A stretch of DNA of 64,000 nt from Adiantum capillus-veneris (Eukaryota > Streptophyta > Polypodiopsida > Polypodiales > Pteridaceae), in assembly GCA_014529385.2 (NCBI GenBank), contig CM043971.1, positions 24,962,769-25,026,768 of the forward strand, written 5' to 3'. The position numbers and the translations under genes are program-made. Shown piece by piece: positions 30,553 to 41,799 of the stretch. Numbering within the stretch: position 1 is the stretch's first letter; the number at the start of each line of letters is the position of its first letter. A model generated the notes under the pieces. That model ran no database searches, was not told the origin of the DNA, and worked only from the letters and a program-made list of their open reading frames with translations.

Positions 30553-31592
30553 GAAGAGAAGGAGGGGAGCTCTGAAGAGGGGGCGGCTGGCGAGGGTGAA
30601 GTGGAGGTGGAGGCTGGCATGGGGGGCTCCTCCTGCTCAAGAGGGCCAAAGCGGTTCCCCGTGGGAACCCACTGCTGCTGAGCAGGCACATGAGGGCCAC
30701 TCTGAGGGCCAGGCTGTCGCTGTGGCTCCTAGCGTCGACGGCCATGGGCCTGCTTCCACCCCTCCTCCGCTGGAGCCCCAGGCTCGGAGGGTGGCTCTGA
30801 ATCAGTGCGCTGTGCCGTTGGCTGAGACTGCGGCCCAACCTTGGCAGGCTGGGGTTGAGGCTGAGGTGCAGGTCGAGGCCTCCTCCGTGGACAGGCCTTC
30901 GCTAAGTGGCCCATCTGTCTGCAAATGAAGCACTGGTTCGGGAGACCCGAGTACTCCACGCTCTGTCTAAACCAACCCCCACTCACTCGAGGTAGAAGGA
31001 TGACCTTCGGGAGCGTGTGGGTATCTCTGATCAAAACTCGAACTGAGGGAATGCCAGCCGCCTTGGCAGCTATTGATGCCGCCGTGCGAGGTGTCTCCAG
31101 GACAGTCCCGATGGCGGAGCCAATCCTGGAGAGAAGTGGTAGGTACTCCTCCCTCCGTAAACCCGGAAAGCAGACTGAGATGGGGATGTCTGCCTCCTCT
31201 ACTAGCACATCCGAGGTCGGGTCAAAACCCTGTCGCCACTGTCAAAAGTGGGCGCGTGATGCTCGGATGGCCAGTGGACTCATAGCTATGACCTTGGAAG
31301 GCATCTCGGAGGTCTCGAACTCGATCTGGTAGTACCCTCGCCCGAGAATCTGGACATCCAAGATCTTGCCCACCTCTGCGAGAAGGCGGGCCTGGAGAAG
31401 GTCTCGCAGCTCTCCTCTGCTAGGACGGGTGCCGAGAATCTTGCAGATGACGGAGGTCGCCTGGAGGCGCTCCACCTCTACTGCGAGGCTCGCTTGCTCT
31501 GCCGGTGAAAGAGCAAGTCGGATGGTGGGCTCTGCAGGGTCGGGCGAGGGGGCTTCTGAGGAGTCCCTCTGGGGCGGAGCATGAGCCTCCAT

Positions 31593-31927
31593 CTGTGTCT
31601 GCTGCCGTGGAGCGGGGCGAAATGGCGGTGACAAGAAAAGGCCCTCTACTGGACGAGCACGCCGAAAATGATGACAATTTCAGCAGAGCTAGACCCGGGG
31701 CGAGAGGGAGGGGGTATCGAAACGAAAGCAGTGGGAGTGCGAAGATGAGGTGGCGCGGGCAGAGGCTGGGGCGAGCGAGTGGGCGGGGTGTGTTGCGCTG
31801 CGACTAGGCAGGCGGGGCGGAATTGCTGCACGTTGGCACTGTTGCGCGCTGGCGGGTGGAGGTGGGTGCACAGCGTGCGCAGGGGGGGTACGCGGGGGCA
31901 GCAACGAGCAGCTGCTTGCGCTTTTAA
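31593..31927 (-). promoter_or_regulatory. LINE B 5' UTR
   Basis: About 335 bp between the ORF1 start and the insertion point. It is GC-rich, but apart from the first few tens of bases next to the ATG it shows no obvious similarity to the LINE A 5' UTR. Confidence 0.5.
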
Positions 31928-32187
31928 GAGCTGAACAGACTTCTGGGAATGAAAGTAGAAAGAAAAAGAGCAACCTAGAGAAAAAGGATGCACGACCCAA
32001 GCTTACTCCTGAGGAGAGAGCTCGTTTCATCAGAGAGGGGAAGTGCTTTGGATGCGGGAAACATGGACATATCTCCGCGAAGTGCCCTAAAAAGGCACAG
32101 AAAGAACTGAATGATAAGGACGACGACAGCCCTGAGACCACCAGAACTACGCCGTGGTTGACTACCGGGCTGAGAAAGCGACTTTGA
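31928..32187 (+). pseudogene. LINE B duplication, right copy, and element C gag C-terminus
   Basis: GAGCTGAACAGACTT (31928-31942), then gag resumes: KLTPEERARFIREGKCFGCG and KHGHISAKCPKKAQKE, giving the CCHC knuckle C-F-G-C-G-K-H-G-H-I-S-A-K-C. A stop follows at 32187. Only about 170 bp separate this from the RT N-terminal region, and no D-S/T-G aspartic protease motif is present, so protease has been deleted. Confidence 0.85.
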
Positions 32188-32299
32188 CAAATGAAGGGCT
32201 CAGAGATTGTACTTGATGAATTTCAGTTTCTTTACTCATTCTTTTGGGAGAGAACTGAACGATGGATAAAGGTTGAAAATGTTGACCTGAACAAAACGC

Positions 32300-33151
32300 C
32301 AAGATTTTCTCCACTCTCACGCCGATTGCTTCTCAGAGGGCCTACCAGGAGAGTTACCCCCTGCTCGTCCTGAAGATCATACCATTGATCTGATACCTGG
32401 AAGCACACCAACGAACCGGACACCTTACCGTGTGAGCCGAGCTCAGAATGAAGAGATTATGAACCAAGTGAAAGACCTCTTGGAAAAGGGTCTTATCCAG
32501 CCTAGTACTTCACCGTTTTGCTCTCCAGTGTTGTTGGTTTTGAAGAAAGACGGATCTTGGAGAATGTGCATTGATTATAGAGCTCTTAACAAAATCACCA
32601 TCAAGAACAGATTTTCGATTCCTAGGATCGATGATATACTCGACAGGTTACAGGGATCCTCGTGCTTTAGCAGGATTGACTTGAAGAGTGGATATCATCA
32701 GATCCGAATCGCGCCGGAAGACGTCTATAAGACAGCTTTTCGGACGACTTTTGGGTTATTTGAGTTTTTGGTGATGCCTTTTCGTTTAACCAATGCTCCT
32801 GGGACATTTAACCGGATGATGGACATAATTTTTCGAGAGCACAGGCTATTTGTTGGCACTTTCTTTGATGATATCATTGTTTTCTCCAAGAATGAGGCAG
32901 AACACAGAGATCATTTGCTTCAGGTCTTTCAGGCATTACGAGATCACAAGTTAGTGATTAATGAAAAGAAAAGTGAATTCTTCCTACCAGAGATACACTT
33001 TTTGGGACACGTCTTAGCAGCAGGAGTGCAAATGGACCCGGCCAAGATAGAGACTATCCGTGATTGGCCCGATTTGAAGAAGGATTGTGTTCGTACTACA
33101 GGTGGTTCATACGAAAGTTTGCAGAGGTTGCTTCCCCTTTGCATATCTTGA
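32300..33151 (+). pseudogene. Element C reverse transcriptase
   Basis: From GELPPARPEDHTIDLIPG through VKDLLEKGLIQPSTSPFCSP, LKKDGSWRMCIDYRALNKIT, FSRIDLKSGYHQIRIAPED (motif A), FRTTFGLFEFLVMPFRLTNA, and the catalytic box FFDDIIVFSKN (F-F-D-D, where Y-x-D-D is usual), to KKSEFFLPEIHFLGHVL. This is a Ty3/gypsy reverse transcriptase that copies the element RNA inside the particle. The domain is almost continuous; the frame is lost near 33075, where a short deletion joins it to the RNase H segment. Confidence 0.9.
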
Positions 33152-33729
33152 CACAGAAAGGAGTCCCTTTCTCGTGGGGGCCCACAGAGGTGACTGCCTT
33201 TCAGACATTGAAAGAGAAATTGACTACAGGACCAGTTTTGACTTTGCTGGACTTGCAGAAGTCATTTGAAGTATATTGTGATGCTTGTGGTCGTAGTCTG
33301 GGTGTGGTCTTGATGCAAGAAGGCCATGTCATTGCTTATGAGAGCCGATTGTTCTCTAGGCCGGAGATGGCAGCACAGATATATGAGAAAGAGCTTTTGG
33401 CAGTGATCCATGCTCTTACTCAGTGGCGACATTACCTACTCGGAGCGGATTTTACTGTCTTTACAGACCACCAGAGTTTGCGCTACTTGTCACAGAAGCA
33501 ACTTTCGAAAAAGCAGATGCGGTGGGCGAACATCTTGTCACTATTTCACTTCCAGATTGTCCATGTGCAGGGACAGAAGAATGTGATAGCAAATGCTTTG
33601 TCTCGGAAGCCGTTGGTTCTGGCTATTTCCGCGATACATCATAGGAGCTTCAAGGATATGGTCGATCAATATGCCACAGTACAGATTTTGCAGATATTTT
33701 CACACGGATACGGGATGGGGAGACAGTAG
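33152..33729 (+). pseudogene. Element C RNase H and connection domain
   Basis: The frame beginning YYRWFIRKFAEVASPLHIL (connection region) continues with FEVYCDACGRSLGVVLMQEG (first catalytic Asp), KELLAVIHALTQWRHYLLGA (Glu), FTVFTDHQSLRYL (Asp) and ANALSRKPL. This RNase H removes the RNA strand during reverse transcription. It ends out of frame shortly before the integrase zinc-binding module. Confidence 0.88.
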
Positions 33730-34380
33730 TTGGATACTCCCTTCGGGAAGGCTACTTGATGAAAAAGACTATGTTGTGCGTTACACAGCCGTTGAGGGAA
33801 AAGGTTATAACTGAATGCCACTGTCCACCTTTTACAGGTCACCGCGGCATTGCTACCACCATGAAGGGGGTAGAGAGATACTTCTTTTGACCGAGACTCA
33901 AAAAGGATGTGGAAGAGTTGTGCGTAGTATGCCAGAAGGTCAAGTTTGACAGGCATAAGGCACAGGGATTGTTACAGCCTTTACCCATACCCACCCGCCC
34001 CTGGGAAAGTATTAAAATGGATTTCATTTTTGATCTCCCGAGAACACAGAATGATCACGATGATTTTCCGATTACATGGCACGTCTGAGACGATTGTCAC
34101 CGACAGAGACCCCAGATTTATGAGTTTGTTTTGGAGGGCAATTTGGGAGAACATTGGCACGCGGTTGCAGTTCTTGTCATCGTTCCACTTGCAGACTGAC
34201 GGGCAATCTGAGATTTCCAATTCAGTGATTTTAGATTTATTGAAGTCTTGTATCTTGGATCAGAAGACTCAATGGGAAAAGAACTTACCTTTGGTGGAAT
34301 TTGCCTACAATAACACGATACTCTTCGACGGGGAAGACACCATGTGAGATTGTTGAAAGTGCTGCGAAGGTTCCATCCTT
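33730..34380 (+). pseudogene. Element C integrase, internally deleted
   Basis: The N-terminal HHCC module is recognisable (ECHCPPFTGHRGIATTMKGV, then [18 protein letters not shown]), with a stop (TGA) in between. [18 protein letters not shown] carries the first catalytic Asp, but the sequence then jumps to [20 protein letters not shown] (second Asp) and LQTDGQSEISNSV (Glu region reading G-Q-S-E). The normal spacing of about 60 residues between the first two acidic residues is missing, so this integrase is not functional. Confidence 0.85.
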
Positions 34381-34966
34381 CCTGAGCACGAAAGATTAGA
34401 TATTTGAAGCGTTTGAATATTCGCGAGATTTGGATACGGCTTTTGCCAAGGTTCGCGAGACTTTGCAGGAGTATCAAGAACGACAGAAAAAGGTAGCGGA
34501 TCGCCATCGTCGCGATTTGAAATTGAAGGAGGATGATTGGGTGCTCTTACGTTTTGAGAAGGGACGCCTAAGAAAGAAAAAGGGAAAGGAGAGGCTTTTT
34601 CCAAAGCTTAGTATGCGATACTATGGACCTTTCGAGATCACTGAAAAGATAAATGATGTCTCCTTCCGATTGAAACTGCCAGATACTTGGAGGATTCACA
34701 ATGCATTCCATGTGAGTCTCTTGAAACCTTTTAAGGGTGATGTGCCTGATGATGGGGAGCCTGATGAGCAACCCGAAGTGGAAGAAAACGAGATCCTTGT
34801 TCTTGAACAGATTTTGGCACATAACGATACGAAGAAAGGTAAAGTCCGAAGGCGGTTCTTGGTTAAGTTCAAGAACTTTCCTGCATTTGATGCGAAGTGG
34901 ATGGAGGAGGACGACCTAGCAGATACTCCTCAGATTGTGAAACTTTACCTCGATGTTTTGGTTTAG
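34381..34966 (+). pseudogene. Element C integrase C-terminus and chromodomain
   Basis: A 178-codon frame contains RQKKVADRHRRDLKLKEDDW, a GPF/Y-like module (RYYGPFEITEKINDVSFRL, then HNAFHVSLLKPF) and a C-terminal chromodomain (LVLEQILAHNDTKKGKV, RRRFLVKFKNFPAFDAKWME). The GPY/F module and chromodomain place element C among the chromoviruses. The chromodomain directs integration to chromatin marks. The frame ends at 34966 at a normal stop. Confidence 0.9.
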
Positions 34967-35525
34967 CATAGTCTACTCCAAACGGAACCCAGAATTCAGC
35001 TTGGCCGGAGATCTGGTGCAGTGGGATGCACGCTCCTTTGTCAACAGATGCCTCGATTTTGATACTAAAGTCATTGATGTCTCTTTGAGCTTCAGGGATA
35101 CTGACAGTTGACAGTATTCTGCTGGATGACTTTATGAAATGGAATTCCTGATTATGATACTGATTTGTTCTTGACGTCTCTTAAGTGCAGGAACTGATAG
35201 ACGAAATGACTGCAGCATTTTGGTCTGATTGATCTCAAATAGACATGGTTGCAATAGGGGTTAGTCAATCGAACATCGATGAGGTCCCGATTGGACCTAG
35301 ATGCGATTGCTAGCTACATTGCCGATAAATCATGCTCTAAGATCCGAATGAATGTTGAATGTCATGCGATGTCCTGTGATGTGACTGTCGATTTGGTACA
35401 TGTGCTAGATGTGTGTTCCTAGTACGTAGGTACTAACAGTCAGTGTCTGCTAAGACGGTTTATGGCTTTTGTCGGTTTTGCAGGCGTAATCGTGGTCGAT
35501 TACAATGCTTTCAAGGGGGGGGGTA
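34967..35525 (+). other. Element C 3' untranslated region and polypurine tract
   Basis: About 550 bp of noncoding sequence between the pol stop and the 3' LTR, ending in AAGGGGGGGGGTA (about 35512-35525), the polypurine primer for plus-strand synthesis. Confidence 0.75.
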
Positions 35526-36166
35526 TGTCACAAAGTGATGATGTGGCGAACAGCAAAAACCCTAATTTCTGGCTGAAACCCTAAAATTCCTGCAAACCCT
35601 AAAATCTGCCAAAAACCCTAATTTGCAGCAAACCCTAATTTCTGGCTGAAACCCTGATTCCAGAAAACCCTAAATTGCAGGCGAGATGCCACGTGGCAGA
35701 TGATACGGATTTTCGTGAATTGCGGCCAGCAGTACGGCAATCCCGAAAATTGCGCTGGCTGTTTTTGCTTTTCTCTATGCTGGGCCAAGAGAGAGAGAGA
35801 GGAAAAGTTGATTGCTTTTATTTTTACTCTCATTGAGAGAGAGAGAGAAAAATTGCTTTTGCTTTCAAGTTTTTGGGGCTCTGCTTTTGGGCATCCCTTG
35901 TAACTTTAAATAAGTGGTTTGGGCATTCACTTCTGAGAGCATTTGGACGCAGAGTCTGAGAGTGAAACCCTAACCGCTCTTGTACTTTGATATTGATTAA
36001 TACATAAAGAAATACCAAAAGGGGCGCCAATTTTTGGGGCCAATATCTCTAGGCACGGAACTTTACCGGGCCAGTGTTAATCTATTGTGATTTGTGAATT
36101 GTTTTGAAGTGGTTATTTGGTGCTGTCGCGATTGATTCTTGACTTGGAGTGTCCAAGTCTGTTACA
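35526..36166 (+). mobile_element. Element C 3' LTR (641 bp)
   Basis: Begins TGTCACAAAGTGATGATG and ends GTCTGTTACA. It has the same telo-box series and longer GAGAGA tracts than the 5' LTR. It is followed by GTAGA (36167-36171), the target duplication. Confidence 0.92.
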
Positions 36167-36171
36167 GTAGA

Positions 36172-38053
36172 GACAAAGTGGAGTGGGACGGGACTAGGCC
36201 CATCATCATGAGCTAATATGGACACAGCGAACGCTGCATCTGTAGCACAAGATAACTTGGCATCGAAAATAACTGTGCAGAGTCAAAAACTTGCAGCTCC
36301 GGCCTGTATTCAACCCTCGGCTCCGGAACGCGTGAGGTATACGTATACTCTCCGTTTGTACCCCAGCTCCTTTGTTGGTGACGCACGTGATGATGACGCT
36401 GGTGACAATGCAACATCGACCCTGCCGTGCAGGCATAGCTCGAGCCTAAGCTCCACCATTTTGTCGTGCGTAGCTCAAGCCTGAACTGCTTCCACCCTCG
36501 TCATTCTGCTTCCACCCTCGTCACTATCATTCTCTTCTGTGCTCGGTGGAAAGCGGCTTTCTAGAAACACAGCTATCAAAAACGACATCAGTTTTGGGGT
36601 TCAAGCTTTAACTAGTAGGGATTGACTTCGACGTTGGAGTTTTAACCTTTGTTCATTCTTTTCTTACTGACACTATGGCTCGGCTCCAAAAGAAAATCTA
36701 GGAAATTAGAGAAAACTCCTTCTCTCATGATTCCCACAGTGATCATGCCTCGAAGCTACCTCGGCCATCCCTGCAACTGTGTACTGGTTCATGCATAGAA
36801 TTTTGACACAGAGAAAGTACCGGTTCATGCTAGTCAGAATATTGAAAGGGATATGGAAGATTAAATACCAAGGTAAACCATGCAAGTTGGGCTTCAGAGT
36901 CTCCTTCCTTCGTTATGGGCAAAACCAATGTGCATGACGATTTAGAGGCACATGGATAGTACTGTTGGATGACTTATCTACATCATTCATAGAAAAATCC
37001 AGCGAGAAAGTAAGGGAGCTCGTACAAGCCATGCTTGCGTTCAAGGTTCAGCAAGTCTCTCGCAATGTCTCACTCTCCCAAAGAAGACAAAAACACACAC
37101 ACATTCATCACTCTCTCTCTCTCTCTCTCTCTCTTTGGGTGCACCAGCATGTACAATAGGTACATTGAAGTTGCAATTTGCAAGCCCAGAAAGAGTTAAA
37201 GAAAGCTAGCTGCTTATCCAGATGGCTCCCTCAATGTTGACTATTGTCGCCAGCCAGCAAGAAAAACCACTTGGCTTACAAGTAAAAAAGAACATGTCCA
37301 TTAGCCTTAAAAAAGTTCAGGATAGGTTTGTATGAAGCGACATGTGCAAATATGGCTTTACTTGCATTGCAAAATGTGAGGTACAATGTGTACTTAAAAG
37401 GAACTCACACATGCACTTGACTAGTTGTGGTAGATTTGGCTGCAAAGTTTATGAGCCAACGGGTAGTAGGTGGCTTGGGAAAGAAGCTTATAAACGTGGA
37501 CCACTATTCTTTGCATGAGATGCGTATACCAAGTCTAGAAATAAACAGAGAATCCGTGAGGGAGAAAAGTGTTCGAAGATCTAGACCAATACTAGTGGAA
37601 ACTTCGAAAATATTGGAGGAGGCGTGAAGCTTGCACTTTGCAGCATATGTGACCTAAGATACTTGTGCCCCAAACAGTGTGGGCAATTAGGCATACAGAG
37701 CCTGGAAGGAAAATGACATGCTTTGGTGTTCTTGTAGAGGAAAATCTTTGTTGTGGTAGGTTCATAAATGAGATGGAAGCAAATGTGAGACATGGAATCC
37801 CTGCATCGTGCTTTTGGGGTCGGCAAAACTATCCCTCTAAGAGATCCGATCCAAGAGGTTTGGTTGAGGGTTTTGTATGGTTCTGCAATAGTAGTAATAC
37901 TCATAGTCAGAATATGGATGCCATGATTTCCTGGGACTTGGGTAGTGGTAGAGGGTGTTGCTCATATTTGCTCAGAAATTGGCTTTGCTCGGTTTTTTTT
38001 GCTCGTGAATTGGAAACCCTCGACCATCAGATTCCAGTCAAAAAGCATCAGTA
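36172..38053. other. Unassigned DNA
   Basis: No recognised gene or element. Open frames at 36218-36484, 37427-37627 and 37665-38054 lack family motifs. A short CT tract lies at 37107-37133. Confidence 0.45.
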
Positions 38054-39029
38054 GCATTTTTACAGTGCACAGAACCTATTTTCCCTATTTTTGACATTTT
38101 TCACATATTATTTTTAAGTGACTTTTGTTGGGAACTAGGTAGGGCAAATTTCATAAGTTTGTAGTATAGAAACCTAGCGCTAGCACTTTCTGGTAGAAGA
38201 GGCAGCAGGAACACCTTGCTCAACATGCAACTTCTCAACAAGGACCCCCCCCCCCCCCCCCCCTAGCAAGGCCTACCGTTTTTGCAACACAACATCAACA
38301 CTCGTGTTTTTGCACCATAGACCAGCCCTGGCGTTTTTGCACAACAGATCAGCCCCGGCGACCACAACAGACAATAGATCCACTAGCGTTAGCAAATTCT
38401 ACAACAGCTAGCAGATTTCCACCGCAGCAGAAGATTTTCAGCCCTAGCGTTTTTGCAGATCTTCGCGACGGAATCAGCCCTAGACTCAGCGTTTTCAGTT
38501 TTCAGCAGTCAGTACCCGCAGTGGAACCCCCAAACCTCGCAGATCTCACCTTCCCGCAGTAGATCCTCGCCGCACGGTCAGATCCCGTGAAGTTTGCAGT
38601 TTCAGCCCGGAAAATGCAGATTTCAGCATCTGCGTTTTCAGTGCGTCGTCGTTGCATTCGTCCCCATCGACATCGTCATCGACATAGAGTCAGAATTCAG
38701 CAGATAAAGATTTGCAGATTTCAGCCCTTAGCATTTTCAGATTTCAGCCTGTCTCGTCGTCGTCCTCATTGTCGTCAACATCATCGGCAAGTCCAAGCAT
38801 TGTAGAGATTTGTGCAATCATAAGTAGACCGCTCTCACCATAGAGAGTGGGGCCTTCGGAGGAGGGTTTGACAACTCGTCTGGTGTCGTATTCTTCTCTC
38901 TATCTCTTAGTCTCATGCACCTTCTTTCACAATGTTCACCACTTGTTTGTGTCCATTGCACTCTCGCTAAAGAAACAAAAGGCTCTCCCTTTCGTAAGTA
39001 AAAGGAATCTTTGAGCATAGTTCGGAGCA
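38054..39029 (+). mobile_element. Family A LTR, 5' truncated
   Basis: It starts inside the LTR at the GCATTTTTACAGTGCACAGAACC region, about 200 bp after the usual start, and contains the CTAGCGTTTTTGC repeats, a C homopolymer (38245-38263), the GTTTGACAACTCGTCTGGTGTC phrase and the CCTTTCGTAAGTAAAAGG stretch. It stops before the CA end and the primer site: the sequence jumps directly into gag at about 39030. Confidence 0.8.
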
Positions 39030-39830
39030 CAGGTGGTGAAGAAGAATTTTCCCCACCAAGAGGTTTTACCGATCCTCCCCTTTCCCCATCTACACCACGG
39101 GTTGTACCAAATCCTATGGAGGCTTTGGTCAAGACGATGATGGACATGATGCTACAACAAGAGGTGCAACGTGCCACCTTGGATCGCGAGCGCGAAGAAA
39201 GACAGTTAGCCTAGGAGCGTGAGCGCGAGCAAGCGGGCTTGGCGGCCGAAGAAAGAAGGGTAGCCTTGGAGCGTGAGCGTGAGCAAGCGCGCTTGGCTGT
39301 CGAAGAAAGACGAGCGGCTTTGGAGTTAGAGCGTGAGGCGCAGAGAGACCAACGCATGCAAGAGTTGGTCCTACAGGTACTCACCTCGAAGCCCGAGCCG
39401 GTCAAAGCAGTTGGCAGTTCATCAGGTAGCACAAGCAGAGATTCAGACTCCAACAACCCCATCACTGAGAAGTTGACGTTTAGTAAGTATGACGGTAAGA
39501 TGGATGCTACTATTATTTACTCTTGGTTGCATCAATTCAATGCTTACTTTGCGACAACTAAGAAAACAGGAAATAGCAAGGTTTTGACGGCAGCCATGTA
39601 CCTTGCCGCCGGCGATGCAATTGGTATCATGCATGGCAAGAGGCACAGTTGACCGCGCACCTAGAGGAAGCTGAAGAAGGCGTGCCCCTTTCCTTCAATT
39701 GGGCTGACTTCCAAGACAAGCTCAAGGCGCGGTTTATGCCACCTCAGTACCTAGCACGGTTGAAAGACGATTGGCACGGTCTAAAGCAAAATGGTATGCC
39801 ATTTATGTCTTTCTCTAATTGCGTTTTACA
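39030..39830 (+). pseudogene. Family A gag fragment joined to the LTR by deletion
   Basis: Encodes GGEEEFSPPRGFTDPPLSP, MEALVKTMMDMMLQQEVQRA, the charged coiled-coil repeat (fewer units than A1; one stop, TAG, at 39212), then MQELVLQVLTSKPEPVKAVG, KLTFSKYDGKMDATIIYSWL and, after a frame change near 39650, FMPPQYLARLKDDWHGLKQ. It lacks the zinc knuckle and protease. At several sites where A1 is broken this copy keeps the original frame, so it helps to define the family A gag. Confidence 0.8.
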
Positions 39831-39974
39831 GTGTCATTCACTTTGTTTGTGATCATTGCACTCTCTCACTAAAGGAACAAAAGGCTCTCCCTTCCGTAAG
39901 TAAAAGGAACCCTTGAGAACAATTCGTAGCACTCATCTTGAGCAAAGTTCAACATTCACTTACGCTGCACCTTA
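39831..39974 (+). mobile_element. Family A LTR 3' end
   Basis: GTGTCATTCACTTTGTTTGTG...CACCTTACA matches the last 145 bp of the A1 5' LTR and ends with the expected CA. It follows truncated gag directly, so this copy is a large internal-deletion derivative: LTR, part of gag, LTR end. Confidence 0.75.
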
Positions 39975-40079
39975 CAATAAGAGAGACACCAATCACATCA
40001 TGCATACTGCCTGAATCAAACAAGATGACTATGCGTATACCATTCACATGACCATAACACTTCATGAGAGACTCATCAA
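39975..40079 (-). pseudogene. Family A protease fragment (minus-strand copy)
   Basis: The minus strand reads GHVNGIRIVILFDSGSMHDV, the retropepsin active site D-S-G-S, nearly as in A1. It abuts gag coiled-coil sequence because the capsid and knuckle regions are deleted. Confidence 0.75.
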
Positions 40080-40446
40080 CTAGATGATCATGAGAGACTT
40101 GGGACACACTGGCTCACGCTCACATTCCAAGGCTGTCGTTCTTGCTTCGGCCGCCAAGGGCGCTTGCTCATGCTCACGCTCCAAGGCGACCCTTCTTTCT
40201 TCGCGCTCGCGATCCAAGTCTGTCTTTCTTTCTTCATGCTCGCGATCCAAGGTGGCGCGTTGTGCCTCTTGTTGTAGCATCATGTCCATCATCGACTTGA
40301 CCAAAGCCTCCATAGGATTTGGTGCAACCCATGGCGTAGATGGGGAAGAGGGAGGGTTGGAAAAAAAACCTTCTGGTGTGGAAAATTCTTCTTCACCACC
40401 TCCATGCTCATCACCTTCACGCAAAGTATCCATTCCGCTTCAAGTG
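40080..40446 (-). pseudogene. Family A gag N-terminus (minus-strand copy)
   Basis: MDTLREGDEHGGGEEEFST, NPPSSPSTPWVAPNPMEALV, then a shortened charged repeat (DREREERRVALEREHEQAPL) ending near CPKSLMII. It aligns with the start of A1 gag but has only about three coiled-coil units before the deletion junction into the protease. Confidence 0.8.
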
Positions 40447-40800
40447 ATGACCATACACTGAGATCTTGGGTACTTAAGTTCTTGAGGAACTTGGGTTCTT
40501 GAGTTCTTGAGGTTCTTGAGGTCCTTAGCTTGCAATCGGTGTTTGAGAAGGCTTTTCTCTTACACGAGCTGGACTCTTCCCTGTAGATTGGCCGGCCACT
40601 AAGTGCACGGTTCGCTCTCAATGAGTGAAAAGAGGAACAAGGGGAGGCTGGACATGCCCTTCTTTCTTGGGTTACCTGTCACTCTTCAAAAACACGATAA
40701 GGAATCGACATGCCCAAGAGGACTTGGGTTACGTGCGATTGCAACAAGCAAATTTTTTTTTCTTGTGGTTCTTTCCTTAGTGATACCAAACACTGTCAAA
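40447..40800 (-). other. Family A leader (minus-strand copy)
   Basis: The untranslated leader between primer site and gag, homologous to 17057-17531, with a short version of the AAGAACCTC minisatellite (about 40460-40530 on the complementary strand). Confidence 0.7.
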
Positions 40801-40812
40801 GCTCTGATACCA
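40801..40812 (-). promoter_or_regulatory. Family A primer-binding site (minus-strand copy)
   Basis: GCTCTGATACCA, the complement of TGGTATCAGAGC, next to the LTR at 40814. Confidence 0.9.
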
Positions 40813-40813
40813 A

Positions 40814-40970
40814 TGTAAGGTGTAGCGGAATTGAATGTTGACTTTGCTCAAGATGAGTGCTCCGAACTGTGCTCAAGGGTTCCTTTTCCTTACGGAAGGG
40901 AGAGCCTTCCGTTCCTTTAGTGAGAGAGTGCAATGATCACAAACAACGTGAATGCTACTGTGAATGAAGG

Positions 40971-41039
<69 letters not shown>

Positions 41040-41795
41040 GACACTAGACTGTTCTCAAACCCTCCTCTACGGGCCCCCCTCTTTATGGTGAGAGAGGTCT
41101 ATGCTATTGATTGTACAAATCTGGTACAATGGTCTAGATGCAATGGACTTGCCGACGATGTCGACGACAATAATGACGACGACAAGGACGGACTGAAATA
41201 TGAAAACGCTAGGGGCTGAAATCTGAAATCTGCTAACTATTGACTCTTTGCTGAATGTTGATACTGTGTCGGCGATGGCGAGCGACGACACGACGCCGAT
41301 GCGCTGAAAATGCTACGGACAGCGGGCTGAATCTGAAAACGCTGGCTAATCTGACGGTACAGCGAGGATCTGCTTCTGGTAGGTGAGATCTACGAGGCTA
41401 GGGGCTGAATCTACGGTGTCTAAGTGCTGAAAACTGAAAACGCTGATGCACTGGGGTTGATCTGATGCCAAAAACTGCAAAACGCTAGGCAAGGTTTGCA
41501 ACTGAAAAACGCCAAGTGAAATCTGTTGTTGATGATAAACGCTAGGTGGAATCTGCTGCTAAAAAAGCTATGGAAAGGAATCGAATAACGCTGTCAGTTT
41601 TGATGGCTGAAAACGCTAGGCCTTCTGCTGGTCTTGTTGAGAAGGTGCACTGCAAGTTGTTGGAACTTCTGCTACCTCTTCTGCCAGAAAGTGCTAGTGC
41701 TAGGTTTCTTTTATAGTAGCTTAGCAAATTTTCCCTACACCCTAGACCTGAAGTAGCTTGTCTACATGCACATAGGGTTAGATGTGCACGTGACA
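40814..41795 (-). mobile_element. Family A 5' LTR (982 bp), minus strand
   Basis: On the minus strand it runs from TGTCACGTGCACATC to CACCTTACA, an apparently complete LTR with a (GA)n tract at 40975-41038 and repeated AACGCTAGG/CTGAAAACGC phrases (the complement of the AGCCCTAGCGTTTT minisatellite). The right flank is TAAAG; the partner duplication was not located because the element's 3' end is lost. Confidence 0.85.
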
Positions 41796-41799
41796 TAAA

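Larger units (their letters stand above)
29668..31592 (-). pseudogene. LINE B ORF1 with C-terminal extension
   Basis: ATG at 31592 (MEAHAPPQRDSSEAPSPDP). Domain order: DUF4283-like N-terminal region (GRGYYQIEFETSEMPSKVIA, with a stop after RASRAHF at 31242), ADIPISVCFPGLRREEYLPL, CCHC knuckle CFICRQMGHLAKAC at about 30895-30936, then a stop at about 30729 where LINE A keeps Trp. A Pro-rich linker containing a 36-base G run on the plus strand follows (30516-30551). The final open piece (30510 down to 29668) joins the linker in frame to the approximately 210-residue domain with RRRWDLFDYGFTRFLDDSA-like sequence, LLQTLWPLAKFAV and VYFFADTQCFPCYVYIHEN. This shows ORF1 includes that domain and ends overlapping ORF2. 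Confidence 0.8.
25179..31927 (-). mobile_element. Full-length LINE (LINE B) inside element C gag
   Basis: A 6.75-kb insertion with an exact 15-bp duplication. Its organisation is the same as LINE A: 5' UTR, ORF1, ORF2, short 3' UTR and poly(A) (plus-strand T run at the left end). It is nearly identical to LINE A through ORF1, ORF2 and the 3' UTR by eye, but the 5' UTRs look different. It contains a 36-bp G homopolymer in the ORF1 linker and several nonsense codons. Confidence 0.9.

Noticed and set aside
30344-30928. 194-codon plus-strand frame rich in Gly and Arg
   Set aside because: Antisense shadow of the Pro-rich ORF1 linker of LINE B, passing through a G homopolymer.
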